From Chloroflexi bacterium RBG_16_56_11 (GTDB taxonomy: Bacteria > Chloroflexota > Dehalococcoidia > Dehalococcoidales > RBG-16-60-22): DNA of 32,147 nucleotides. A model generated the notes under the pieces. That model was not told the DNA's origin. It ran no database searches and saw only the letters and a program-made list of their open reading frames with translations. Of this stretch, positions 1-11,186 are shown one piece after another. Numbering within the stretch: the stretch's first letter is position 1; every line of letters starts with the position of its first letter. The stretch is taken from NCBI GenBank assembly GCA_001796865.1, contig MGNQ01000036.1, positions 1-32,147 of the forward strand, given 5' to 3'. Made by a program: the position numbers and the translations under genes.

Positions 1-60
1 TTGCAAACGCACCTTTCCTTTCCCATCAACATTACTTTCCACCTGAATTACCGGTAACCC

Positions 61-576
61 GTGCGTTACTCGGACACGCTGCTAGATGCCAGAGAAAAAT
101 GGCAGTCAAATAATATTACGAACTATGAATTTAAGCTTGATTTGTTTTTTGGCGGCAGGGAAACGTGGGAAGGTTTTGGTGGTTATTCCTCCGGTGCAGA
201 AATTAAAAAATCGATAATAATAAAAATACATAACGGTAATACTATCGAGGTTACAGACAATATTACCGGTAACTTAATGAGATTAGACGAAAATCAGTTC
301 AGTGATTCTATGCCAGATTTGTTCGTAATTATCGAGGATATTCTCAATAGACGAAATAATCTTGATCTTGATATGAAAGCAAGCACTATCGAGAGCACTG
401 CCGATGTTTATTATCATCCCAATAATGCTATTCCCCGCTTGGTTCACGCTGATTTCAATTGCGAATATGGATATCCTGAATTAATATCTATTTACAGGCA
501 TTTCGGAAATTACGAATTCTACATGAGAGTTTATGAAGTACTGTATGAAATATCAGAATTTAAAATCATTGAATAG
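61..576 (+). CDS. Small hypothetical protein, possibly DUF6174-like
   Basis: 171 aa ORF with GTG start. N-terminal 'AREKWQSNNITNYEFKL' and C-terminal 'VHADFNCEYGYPELISIY' fit the general DUF6174 layout. The 3' end overlaps the radA 3' end convergently by 11 bp. Confidence 0.55.
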   Translation: MRYSDTLLDAREKWQSNNITNYEFKLDLFFGGRETWEGFGGYSSGAEIKKSIIIKIHNGNTIEVTDNITGNLMRLDENQFSDSMPDLFVIIEDILNRRNNLDLDMKASTIESTADVYYHPNNAIPRLVHADFNCEYGYPELISIYRHFGNYEFYMRVYEVLYEISEFKIIE

Positions 577-1975
577 TGTCAGGCTGACTTGTATTCTTTC
601 CTCCACCCACTAATCCTTTTCCAACCGCCTCCCTCAGGCTGCCCGCCAATATTATTTCGATATCCTTCGGCGGCGTCACCCTGGCCCCGACTCTGGGTAT
701 AATACAGCGTTTGAACCCCAGCCTCGCCGCCTCGGTAAATCTGCGCTCCATTTGCGTGGCCGCCCGCAGCTCCCCGCTCAGCCCCACCTCCCCTACCACC
801 GCCGTCTGCGGCGCCACCGCGATATCGCGGAAGCTGGAGGCGATGGCCAGCGCCATGCCCAAGTCGGCGGCCGGCTCGCCTACCCTGAGCCCGCCGGTCA
901 CGTTTACCATGATGTCCTGGGCGCCCAGCTTTAATCCGACCCTCTTGCTCAAGACGGCCGCCACCAGCAGCAGCCGGTTGAAATCGACTCCGTTAGCGGT
1001 GCGCCGCGGCTGCCCGAAGCTGGTGGGCGTCGTCAGCGCCTGTATCTCTACGAGCAGAGGGCGGCTCCCCTCGATGGTCGGCACCACTGCCGACCCGATA
1101 GCCTCCGCCCCGCGCTGCGATAAAAAGGCCTTCGACGGATTTTCTACCTCCACCAGGCCCTGCTCCCTCATTTCGAAGACGCCCACCTCGTTAGTGGAGC
1201 CGTAGCGGTTCTTGACGCAGCGGAGCAGGCGGTAGGCGCTGAAAGCCTCTCCCTCCAGGTAGAGGACGACATCGACGATGTGTTCGAGGACGCGCGGCCC
1301 GGCGATGGCCCCCTCCTTGGTGACGTGCCCGGAGATGAAGACCGGCACGCCGTGCTGCTTGGCCCATTGCATCAGCCTCATCGTGCATTCCCGCACCTGG
1401 CCGATACTCCCCGGTGTCGACTCCATGGCCGGGACATAAACGGTCTGGATGGAGTCGATGACGACCAGCGAGGGTGAAACCGACTCGACCTGTTCCAGCA
1501 CGGCGTCGAGGTCGGTCTCCGCCATGATGAAAAGCCCCTCCCCATCCAGCCCGAGCCTGTCGGCCCGCAACTTTATCTGGTGCGCCGTTTCCTCGCCGGT
1601 GACGTAGACGACTTTGCGCCGGTGATTGGCCATCGACGCCGCCGCCTGGAGCAGGAGCGTCGACTTACCGATGCCGGGGTCGCCGCTGATAAGCACCAGC
1701 GAGCCGGCCACCAGTCCCCCGCCGAGCACGCGGTTGAACTCGCCCAGCGGCAGCCGGAAACGGTCGGCCGCCTCGATGACCACCTGGGAAAGCTCGCGGG
1801 GCGGGGAAACCGGGGCAGAAGGATGTGAAGGAGTTACCACGGCCGCCGCGGTCATCTCCACGAAGCTGTTCCACTGCTGGCAGTCCGGGCAGCGCCCCAG
1901 CCACTTCAGGCTCTCCTTACCGCACTCCTGGCAGATGAAGACCAGCTTGTTTGCAGACTTGCCCGCTTTGCTCAC
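566..1975 (-). CDS. radA: DNA repair protein RadA/Sms
   Basis: N-terminal C4 zinc finger (CQECGKESLKWLGRCPDC), Walker A GDPGIGKST, KNRYG motif and C-terminal Lon-like domain (GGLRVGEPAADLGMALAI). Confidence 0.96.
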   Translation of the reverse strand: MSKAGKSANKLVFICQECGKESLKWLGRCPDCQQWNSFVEMTAAAVVTPSHPSAPVSPPRELSQVVIEAADRFRLPLGEFNRVLGGGLVAGSLVLISGDPGIGKSTLLLQAAASMANHRRKVVYVTGEETAHQIKLRADRLGLDGEGLFIMAETDLDAVLEQVESVSPSLVVIDSIQTVYVPAMESTPGSIGQVRECTMRLMQWAKQHGVPVFISGHVTKEGAIAGPRVLEHIVDVVLYLEGEAFSAYRLLRCVKNRYGSTNEVGVFEMREQGLVEVENPSKAFLSQRGAEAIGSAVVPTIEGSRPLLVEIQALTTPTSFGQPRRTANGVDFNRLLLVAAVLSKRVGLKLGAQDIMVNVTGGLRVGEPAADLGMALAIASSFRDIAVAPQTAVVGEVGLSGELRAATQMERRFTEAARLGFKRCIIPRVGARVTPPKDIEIILAGSLREAVGKGLVGGGKNTSQPDTIQ

Positions 1976-2034
1976 AGCATGACTTTACAGGATTTATGAA
2001 AAGAAGGCAAGGGTAAGCTCACCCCCTTTCGATT

Positions 2035-2068
2035 CCCCCTCTACGCAGGGGGAGAGGGGGTCAGGGGT
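2035..2068. repeat. GC-rich intergenic palindromic element (CCCCCT-CTACGC-AGGGGG)
   Basis: Perfect 6 bp arms at 2035-2040 and 2047-2052, followed by gagagggggtcagggg. Resembles dispersed 'CCCTCTCCC..GGGAGAGGG' intergenic repeats. Confidence 0.5.
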
Positions 2069-2090
2069 TGAGGTAGAAACCGAAAATAGA

Positions 2091-2136
2091 GATTGCCACG
2101 TCGTCCCGACTTCATCGGGACTCCTCGCAATGACAG
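2091..2136. repeat. Imperfect palindromic intergenic repeat (gattgccacgtcgtcccgacttcatcgggactcctcgcaatgacag)
   Basis: Outer arms ATTGC (2092-2096) / GCAAT (2127-2131) and inner perfect 7 bp stem GTCCCGA (2103-2109) / TCGGGAC (2115-2121). The wording matches a commonly dispersed bacterial intergenic repeat. Confidence 0.6.
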
Positions 2137-2179
2137 GGTATGCACACTATAACAATTGTTGAAATTGTCACAGAAAAAA

Positions 2180-2815
2180 TTACAGCTTAATCTCTCTCGG
2201 CTTCACCCGGCATTTCTCGGCTGTGATGATGGCCCTGATTTCCTCCACCGCCCGGTCTACTTCCCCTTCCCGGTTGATGACGATATAGTCGAAAATCCGC
2301 AGTTGTTGAAGCTCTTTACGGGCAGTTTTGAGTCGCACCTCCACGTCAGAAGCGGACTCCGTACGCCGCTGCCGCAGCCGCTGCTCCAACTCTTCCATTG
2401 AAGGCGTCGCCAGGAAGATGAGCACCGCCCCGGGTAAAATCCGCTTCACCGTCGCCGCTCCCTGCACGTCTATCTTGACGATGACATCTTTACCCGCCGC
2501 CAGCGCCTCGCGTACCGGCTCATTCGGCACACCGTACCAGTTCTCGTAGACGTTGGCCCATTCCAGCAGCTCCTTTCGCTCGATTAGCTCCTGGAACCGG
2601 GCCGGCGTCACGAAGCGATAGTGGACGCCGTCCTTCTCGTTAGACCGCCGGGCCCGCGTGGTGAGGGTCACGATGAACTCGATAGGATAGCCGGACTGCC
2701 GCAATCGTTCCAGCACGACGTCCTTGCCCGAGCCGGAAAGCCCGGAAAGGACAATGAGCAAGGGCTGGCGCGCCGGGCGAAGGTCAGGGAATTTTTCAGG
2801 GTTCTTCGGCGCCAT
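2180..2815 (-). CDS. gmk: Guanylate kinase
   Basis: P-loop [16 protein letters not shown], then [20 protein letters not shown] and [10 protein letters not shown]. Likely start is the internal Met (MAPKNPEKF...) rather than the ORF-track start. Confidence 0.93.
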   Translation of the reverse strand: MAPKNPEKFPDLRPARQPLLIVLSGLSGSGKDVVLERLRQSGYPIEFIVTLTTRARRSNEKDGVHYRFVTPARFQELIERKELLEWANVYENWYGVPNEPVREALAAGKDVIVKIDVQGAATVKRILPGAVLIFLATPSMEELEQRLRQRRTESASDVEVRLKTARKELQQLRIFDYIVINREGEVDRAVEEIRAIITAEKCRVKPREIKL

Positions 2816-3086
2816 CGCCTGTTTCCTTGCCGGGCTGACTGCCCCGTATGGTCTGCAGCCGCGAGGCGATGGTCTCCGGGGCGAGGGCCGCCAGGACAAT
2901 GTGGCCGCTATCCGTAAAGATAACCGCCTTGGTCCGTCTCCCGCTGGTCATATCGATAAGTTTCCCGTTGGTGCGACCCTCGTGTATCGTCCGCTTGGTG
3001 GGCGCGGAGTTCGGTGATGCTATGGCTATAGTCCGGTTCATTGCCAGTATGTTGCCAAAACCGATGTGCACCAACTCTATCCCCAT
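2796..3086 (-). CDS. RemA-like (DUF370) regulatory protein
   Basis: [77 protein letters not shown] is the typical DUF370 family sequence. It lies upstream of gmk, a classic order. Confidence 0.9.
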   Translation of the reverse strand: MGIELVHIGFGNILAMNRTIAIASPNSAPTKRTIHEGRTNGKLIDMTSGRRTKAVIFTDSGHIVLAALAPETIASRLQTIRGSQPGKETGDGAEEP

Positions 3087-3413
3087 ATCATCACCTCGTA
3101 AATTGTTCATGAATTAACCTCGCCGCGATGGATTTTTTACCGTTCCAATGATTTAAAAAGCACCGGGTAAATAAGCCGGTCGGTGAATCAGGCGAAAAAG
3201 CCCTCCAATACCCTATCACTTGTTTTCGAGCTTGTCAAGGGTGCTCGAAAGTCGCCGCTCGCCGCTTTTTTAGTATCACATGCAAAATAATTACATTTGT
3301 TTTGTTAAATATTTACATTTAAGCCCTTTTCAGAACGCGGCCGATGTGCTAGAATATATTCTGGTCAGTAGGGAAGGACTTTAACAACTGAAGCGAAATC
3401 GCAAGAGAAAAAC

Positions 3414-3538
3414 GCCTCTTGGTGGTTAGAGCGGGGTGGTACCACCCGTTCCCATCCCGAACACGGAAGTGAAACGCCCCAGCGCAGACGATACTGAGGG
3501 GGCAACCCTTTGTGGAAAATATGCCGCTGCCAGGAGGC
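3414..3538 (+). rRNA. rrf: 5S ribosomal RNA
   Basis: Diagnostic core 'taccacccgttcccatcccgaacacggaagtgaaacgccccagcg'. Terminal 9 bp stem gcctcttgg (3414-3422) with ccaggaggc (3530-3538), including one wobble pair. Confidence 0.95.
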
Positions 3539-3637
3539 TTTTTCATAGTATAAAGCATTCCATGACCAAAATAGGGGGTAACCTGGTCCGCTCTCCCTGC
3601 TTGCTTTAACGTCTGCTTTATTATAAGATGAAATTAG

Positions 3638-3650
3638 GGTAGACTCTACC
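3638..3650. promoter_or_regulatory. Perfect palindrome GGTAGA-C-TCTACC, candidate operator upstream of clpC
   Basis: 13 bp perfect inverted repeat 28 bp before the clpC ATG, just downstream of a TATAAG -10-like element (3622-3627). Confidence 0.4.
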
Positions 3651-3677
3651 GTACAAGGTAATCCTGAGAAAGGCAAC

Positions 3678-6149
<2,472 letters not shown>

Positions 6150-6185
6150 TCCGGTGTGATTTACCGGGCCGACTCGTGTATAATG

Positions 6186-6222
6186 GGGCGGTGGGTTCAA
6201 AAAGCTGAGCCCCCGCCCTTTT
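6186..6222 (+). terminator. Rho-independent terminator after clpC
   Basis: GGGCGG (6186-6191) pairs with CCGCCC (6213-6218), with extended inner pairing GGG/CCC, followed by TTTT. Confidence 0.6.
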
Positions 6223-6247
6223 GATTTGAGGGAAAGGAGCCCCGACC

Positions 6248-6469
6248 TTGGCTCAGGAAAAAGTTGAAGTCCCCATTACCGGGAAGATTGTCAGCGTCGA
6301 TGTGAAGATCGGCCAGGCCGTTAAAGAGGGCGATGTCCTCTGCGTCCTCGAGTCCATGAAGATGGAAAACCCTATCGTGTCCCCGGTAGACGGCACCGTC
6401 ACCGATATCCGCGTTAAAGAGGAACAGGTGGTCAAACCCGGCGAAATTATCGCCGTTATCGAATACTGA
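6248..6469 (+). CDS. Biotin/lipoyl attachment domain protein (BCCP-like)
   Basis: 73 aa with biotinylation motif VLESMKMENPIVSPVDGTV. TTG start preceded by ggaaaggagc. Confidence 0.9.
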   Translation: MAQEKVEVPITGKIVSVDVKIGQAVKEGDVLCVLESMKMENPIVSPVDGTVTDIRVKEEQVVKPGEIIAVIEY

Positions 6470-6852
6470 TCCGCTCCGCCTGGTCTGTCGAAGGGTAATC
6501 TCCCTGTCCTTCAACCCCGATTATTTGCTTCTCCGAGTCCATGACTTTCGTTAATTGCCTTTTTTGCTTTTCCCCGCTATTTGCCACCTCCTTTCAATAT
6601 AAAAGCTAACCCTTAATCAAAATGAGAGTTTATACCATTGGCGGAAGACTCGAAATTGTATATAGTCGAATATAGTCACCGCCCGGTCTTGAAGCTCCCG
6701 TTCCCCGGCGGCCACCGGAATTAACCGGGGGTGACCGGTGAGAAATAAAAATCCTACCGATTTCTAACCTGATTCTGCCGGTTTTAACACGGGCGGATTG
6801 TTAAAATTACGGCTGGGTACCTGAGTACCCGCACCGGATATAGGGGTCGCTC

Positions 6853-7386
6853 TTGGCCGACAAAAAACAACAGGGTCTGGTCCAGGTTTTTACCGGCAAT
6901 GGTAAGGGCAAAACGACTGCCGCCCTGGGTGCGGTATTGCGGGCCGCCGGCCACGATTGGAAAATCTACATCGTCTTCTTCTTTAAAGGCAAACGCGACT
7001 CCGGTGAGTTCACCTCCCTGTCTAAATTCCCCAACGTTGTGCTCTCGCGGTTCGGCCTGAGGCCGTTTGCCGACCCGGCCGATATCACCCCCACTGAAAA
7101 AGAGCAGGCGCGCCGCGCCCTCGCTGCCGCCTCCGAAGCCGTCACGAGCGGTCGTTACGACCTGGTCGTCCTCGACGAAGTGAACGTCGCCCTCGACTAC
7201 AAACTGGTCAGCCTGGATGATGTCCTCCGGCTCGTCAGGGAAAAACCGTCCCACGTCGAGCTCATCCTCACCGGCCGCCATGCCGATAACAGGTTACTTG
7301 AAGCCGCTGACCTCGTTACCGAGATGGTCAAGGTCAAGCACCCGTTCGATAAAGGAATTAAAGCCAGAAAAGGCATCGAATACTGA
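6853..7386 (+). CDS. cobO: Cob(I)yrinic acid a,c-diamide adenosyltransferase
   Basis: GLVQVFTGNGKGKTTAALGAVLRAAGH P-loop, DLVVLDEVNVALDYKL and LILTGRHADNRLLEAADLVTEM are CobO/BtuR hallmarks. TTG start. Confidence 0.93.
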   Translation: MADKKQQGLVQVFTGNGKGKTTAALGAVLRAAGHDWKIYIVFFFKGKRDSGEFTSLSKFPNVVLSRFGLRPFADPADITPTEKEQARRALAAASEAVTSGRYDLVVLDEVNVALDYKLVSLDDVLRLVREKPSHVELILTGRHADNRLLEAADLVTEMVKVKHPFDKGIKARKGIEY

Positions 7387-7402
7387 ATCAAGGGAGGGTA
7401 TC

Positions 7403-8542
7403 ATGAAAACGACGCTTTCTGTTATCAAGGCCGATATCGGGGGCTACGTCGGCCATTCCGAGTCGCACCCGGACATCATCGCCGCGGCGGCCGAATGCCT
7501 GAAAAAGGCAAAGAAAGACGGGCTGCTCATCGATTGCCAGGCGACCAAGTGCGGCGATGATTTGCAGCTTATCATGACCCACGCCCTGGGCGCCGGCAAC
7601 TATGATATCCATAAGCTGGCCTGGGATACTTTCGTCACCGGCACCCGTCTCGCCAAGAAAATGAAGCTCTACGGAGCCGGGCAGGACCTCCTCGCTGACG
7701 CCTTCGCCGGCAATGTCCGCGGCATGGGTCCCGGACTTGCCGAGGTGGAGTTCGAGGAAAGGACCTCCGAGCCCATCCTCATCTTCATGGCGGACAAGAC
7801 CTCCGCCGGGGCCTGGAATATGCCTCTCTACAAGATGTTCGCCGACCCCTTCAATACCATCGGCCTGGTCATTGCCGCCAACATGCACAACGGCTACACC
7901 TTCGAGGTCCATGACGTCAAAGAGCACAAGAAAATCCGGTTCAACGCCCCGGAAGAGATCTATGATATGCTGGTGCTCATCGGGGCCCCGTCGCACTTCG
8001 CCGTCAAGGCCGTCTACCACCGTGACACCGGTGAGACCGCCGCGGTCTCCTCCACGGAAAGGCTCTCCCTTATCGCCGGTAAGTACGTCGGCAAGGACGA
8101 CCCCGTCTGCATCGTGCGCTCCCAGGGCATCTTCCCCGCCGTCGGTGAAGTCCTCGAACCCTTCGCCGCCCCCATCCTCGTAGAAGGCTGGATGCGCGGC
8201 TCTCACATGGGACCGCTCATGCCGGTGGCGCTGGGAGACAGCACCCCCTCCCGCTTCGATGGCCCCCCGCGGGTTGTCTGCCTCGGCTTCCAGCTTAATG
8301 ACGGTAAGCTCCTCGGCCCGCGCGACATGTTCGCCGATAAGTCCTTCGATATGGCCCGCGAGCAGGCCAATGAGATGGCCGACATGATGCGTCGGCATGG
8401 TCCTTTCGAGCCCCACCGCCTCCCGCTCGAAGAGATGGAATATACCACCATGCCCCAGGTCATGGCCAAGCTCGAAGGCAGGTTCCAGCCGCTTGACGCC
8501 AAGGGCAACGGGCGCTATCATAAGCTGGTAAAAAAGACCTAG
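7403..8542 (+). CDS. fbp: Bifunctional fructose-1,6-bisphosphate aldolase/phosphatase (class V FBPase)
   Basis: MKTTLSVIKADIGGYVGHSESHPDII, 'KCGDDLQLIMTH', 'MADKTSAGAWNMPLYKMFADPFNTIGLVIA' are characteristic. True start is 7403 (ATG after agggaggg), not the extended ORF start. Confidence 0.94.
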   Translation: MKTTLSVIKADIGGYVGHSESHPDIIAAAAECLKKAKKDGLLIDCQATKCGDDLQLIMTHALGAGNYDIHKLAWDTFVTGTRLAKKMKLYGAGQDLLADAFAGNVRGMGPGLAEVEFEERTSEPILIFMADKTSAGAWNMPLYKMFADPFNTIGLVIAANMHNGYTFEVHDVKEHKKIRFNAPEEIYDMLVLIGAPSHFAVKAVYHRDTGETAAVSSTERLSLIAGKYVGKDDPVCIVRSQGIFPAVGEVLEPFAAPILVEGWMRGSHMGPLMPVALGDSTPSRFDGPPRVVCLGFQLNDGKLLGPRDMFADKSFDMAREQANEMADMMRRHGPFEPHRLPLEEMEYTTMPQVMAKLEGRFQPLDAKGNGRYHKLVKKT

Positions 8543-8589
8543 AGACTGCCCGGTAAAAAGCCGGGTGGTCCGTTGAAAGCGGAGTCCCT

Positions 8590-9198
8590 TTGCGCCGTGA
8601 TAAGCTCCTGCTGGCGACCGGCAACCGCGGTAAGCAGCGCGAGTATAAAAGCCTGCTCCGTGGCATTTCCTTCGATATCGTCACGCCCTCCGAGCGGGGT
8701 ATCAACGTGGCCGTCGATGAATCGGGCGGCAGCTTCGAGGAGAACGCCCGGTTAAAGGCGGTCGCTTTTGCCGACGCTTCCGGCCTCCTGGCGCTGGCCG
8801 ACGACTCCGGTCTCGAGGTGGACGCTCTCGGCGGCGAGCCGGGCCCCCTCTCCGCCCGCTACGCTGGTGAAGGCGCCTCCGACAGCGATAGAATCAGCTA
8901 CCTCCTTTCCCGCCTCAAGGATGTCCCCGAAAAGCGGCGCATGGCCCGCTTCCGCTGCGTCATCGCCCTGGCCGAGCCTGCCGGCAAGGTCGAGATTTTC
9001 TCCGGCGAGTGCCGGGGGGTAATCACTACCTCGCCGCGCGGCGCCCACGGCTTCGGCTACGACCCCGTTTTCTTCCTGCCGGAGCTGGGTAAAACGATGG
9101 CCGAATTGACCGTGGAAGAAAAGAACCGGGCGAGCCACCGGGCGCGGGCCGCGGAAAAAGCCCGCGTCTTTCTTATGAACCTGCAACTTACTTCCTGA
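8590..9198 (+). CDS. rdgB: XTP/dITP diphosphatase (RdgB/HAM1 family)
   Basis: LLLATGNRGKQREYKSLL, ALADDSGLEVDALGGEPGPLSARYAGE, GAHGFGYDPVFFLPELGKTMAEL. TTG start. Confidence 0.95.
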   Translation: MRRDKLLLATGNRGKQREYKSLLRGISFDIVTPSERGINVAVDESGGSFEENARLKAVAFADASGLLALADDSGLEVDALGGEPGPLSARYAGEGASDSDRISYLLSRLKDVPEKRRMARFRCVIALAEPAGKVEIFSGECRGVITTSPRGAHGFGYDPVFFLPELGKTMAELTVEEKNRASHRARAAEKARVFLMNLQLTS

Positions 9199-10107
9199 CG
9201 TTCAACTGTCTTACCGGCCTGGCTTCGATATAGCCGCGGTATCCCTGGGGTTCGAGCTGGAACCGGGGCCCGTCCTCGTCCGCCCATTTGAAACCGTAAA
9301 GCTCCGGATTATAGGTCTTCATCACTTCCCACAGGTCGTGGATAGCTCGAATTTTGCATCGTCATAAGGCTGCCCCTGGAAGACCATCATTTTACACGGC
9401 TTGAGGTCGATGATTTTATAGCCTTCCGGCACAGCGCCTTTATAGTCAGCCGGCATTTCCACGCCCATGGCGTATTCTGAAGTCCCCGGTTTGCGCAGGC
9501 TCTTCGGCAGCCACATCCCGATAGGCTCATAAAGGGCATCTTTCACGCCCTTAAGCTCCTGGTAAACGTCGCAGCCCAGTTCCTCGCAATACTCAAAATA
9601 GTGGGTTGCCTTGACGCCCCGCTTGAGTATCAGTTTTCGGGCCGGACGGTCGATGACCTGGACGAAAACGGTATTCGGATTCGGTTTGGATGTCATGATA
9701 TTTTCTCCTCTTTGCAAGCTAAGGTAATAGTCACGGGCAGGCTCGGGTATAAAAAGTTTCAACACGGGTTTGTTTTTACTGAAGTCCCGCGGGCTTATAC
9801 CGAACTGCCGGGAAAACGCCCGCGTAAACCCCTCGTGAGAATCGAAGACAAAGTCCAGGGCGACATCGATGACCCTGGTTTCTTCATCCCGCAGCTTAAC
9901 GGCCGCGCGCGACAGCCGCAGCTCCCTGATATACTCGAAAGGAGTTTTTCCTGTAATGTCCTTGAAGACCCGGGCGGCGTGCCACGGGGAATAGCCGGCC
10001 TCTCGAGCCAGCATATGCAGGGTTATCGGTTCCGTCACGTGCCGTTCGATAAAGTCCTGCATCCGCTGTACGGCGTTGACTTTTCCCCAGCTTTCCGTGT
10101 TTATCAC
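9188..10107 (-). pseudogene. AraC-family regulator with GyrI-like effector domain, frameshifted near the 3' end
   Basis: AraC HTH (MQDFIERHVTEPITLHMLAREAGYSPWHAARVFKDITGKTPFEYIRELRLSRAA) plus GyrI-like domain. The ORF stops at 9322, but the adjacent frame continues AIHDLWEVMKTYNPELYGFKWADEDGPRFQLEPQGYRGYIEARPVRQLNVRK* to 9188. Confidence 0.75.
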
Positions 10108-10284
10108 CTCGCAGGTAGAGTATAAAACGAAAGGAATCTTAAATCTTGATTTGAATTGCTGAAAATTTCAAGTAAAAGAAACCTGCATTATCGTAGAGAA
10201 ATGAATTAAAACAATTAGCCACCGAACAATTTCAACACGGAAGACTCTACATGTATTGTTAAGGTTAATCGTCAGGTAACTGTT

Positions 10285-10620
10285 TTAATATATACACGCA
10301 TCAAGTATAGCGAGCACTTCATTAAGCAAAGTATCCTTGGCCTTCCCGATGCGTTTCGCCCTACGGGTACGGAAATCGATTGACTTTACCTGTTCGACCA
10401 TAATAAAACCGCTGACAGACGGTTCGTTTACTATAGCCACATGGAACGGAAACCTCCGGTCAACACTCGTTATGGGGCAGACAATAGCCAGCCCGGTGCT
10501 TTCGTTAAAGAGAGTGTTGCTGACGACCAGGGCAGGGCGTCGGCCTCTTTGCTCATGTCCGGATTGAGGATCGAATGATGCTGTAATGAAGTCGCCTTTT
10601 TGCGGAATAAAAGCCTTCAT
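10285..10620 (-). CDS. mazF: MazF/PemK-family endoribonuclease toxin
   Basis: 'KGDFITASFDPQSGHEQRGRRPALVVSNTLFNESTGLAIVCPITS' followed by 'FIMVEQVKSIDFRTRRAKRIGK' are typical MazF. Confidence 0.93.
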   Translation of the reverse strand: MKAFIPQKGDFITASFDPQSGHEQRGRRPALVVSNTLFNESTGLAIVCPITSVDRRFPFHVAIVNEPSVSGFIMVEQVKSIDFRTRRAKRIGKAKDTLLNEVLAILDACIY

Positions 10621-10869
10621 CTACCACGTTTCCCTGCCAACCTGCTTCCCCCAATCTACTTCACCTGCTTGATAATTCCGGGGAATTCTTGAGACCAGTT
10701 CCTTAAGGTCCCGCTTTTCCCGGGGGCGTTTTACCGGAGAAATGATGATGACGCCGTCTTTTCCTGTGACTTCCACATCATCGCCAATTGATATATTGGC
10801 TTCTTCAAGCAAGTGCTTGGCAAGACGTAGACCCTGACTGTTGCCCCACTTTTGTACTTTTGTGACCAT
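10621..10869 (-). CDS. mazE: MazE-family (AbrB fold) antitoxin
   Basis: MVTKVQKWGNSQGLRLAKHLLEEANISIGDDVEVTGKDGVIIISPVKRP. The stop codon directly abuts the mazF ATG. Start set to the internal Met after cctcctgt (SD on minus strand). Confidence 0.92.
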   Translation of the reverse strand: MVTKVQKWGNSQGLRLAKHLLEEANISIGDDVEVTGKDGVIIISPVKRPREKRDLKELVSRIPRNYQAGEVDWGKQVGRETW

Positions 10870-10885
10870 GTCCACCTCCTGTGTA

Positions 10886-10921
10886 TATACCAAGTATAGC
10901 CCGAGGGCGAAATATTGTCAA
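10886..10921 (-). promoter_or_regulatory. mazEF promoter with overlapping palindromic operator
   Basis: Minus strand TTGACA (10916-10921), 17 bp spacer, TATACT (10893-10898). Perfect inverted repeat TATAC-N3-GTATA at 10886-10898 overlaps the -10. Confidence 0.7.
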
Positions 10922-11005
10922 GGGGTTTCCAGGTTTAGAATTTTTGTTTTACAGGAAGCAGCGGGCGGCTGAAAAAGCGCGTAAAATACTGATGAATATA
11001 TCCGG

Positions 11006-11117
11006 CTACGGCCCCGGCTGCTTTCCATCGATGTCGGTAAAGCCGTACTCCCGGGCGAGGGCGACGGAGAAGGCGAGAGAGAGGCTCATAGAAATGGCAG
11101 CCGGACCGAGGCCATTA
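11006..11117 (-). pseudogene. C-terminal relic of a coding sequence, SDR-like tail
   Basis: Minus-strand frame reads ...SINGLGPAAISMSLSLAFSVALAREYGFTDIDGKQPGP*. No start codon upstream; protein-like tail resembling SDR C-termini. Confidence 0.4.
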
Positions 11118-11186
11118 ATAGATTACTTACTGCTATTACGAGCGCAGCGGAGTTGTGTCCGCATTCAGCCATCTGTTGGATTTAAC

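Noticed and set aside
6248-6469. Solitary biotinyl-domain protein as part of a new carboxylase system
   Set aside because: BCCP-like small proteins occur unlinked from their carboxylases; no carboxylase subunit is adjacent, so no system can be supported here.
6480-6852. Possible cobalamin riboswitch upstream of cobO
   Set aside because: The region is long and structured in places, but I could not find a B12-box-like consensus or the expected pairing; a covariance-model search would be needed.
8548-8566. Hairpin CCCGG-taaaaag-CCGGG between fbp and rdgB as terminator
   Set aside because: Lacks a T-tract and is followed closely by a co-directional gene; insufficient to call a terminator.
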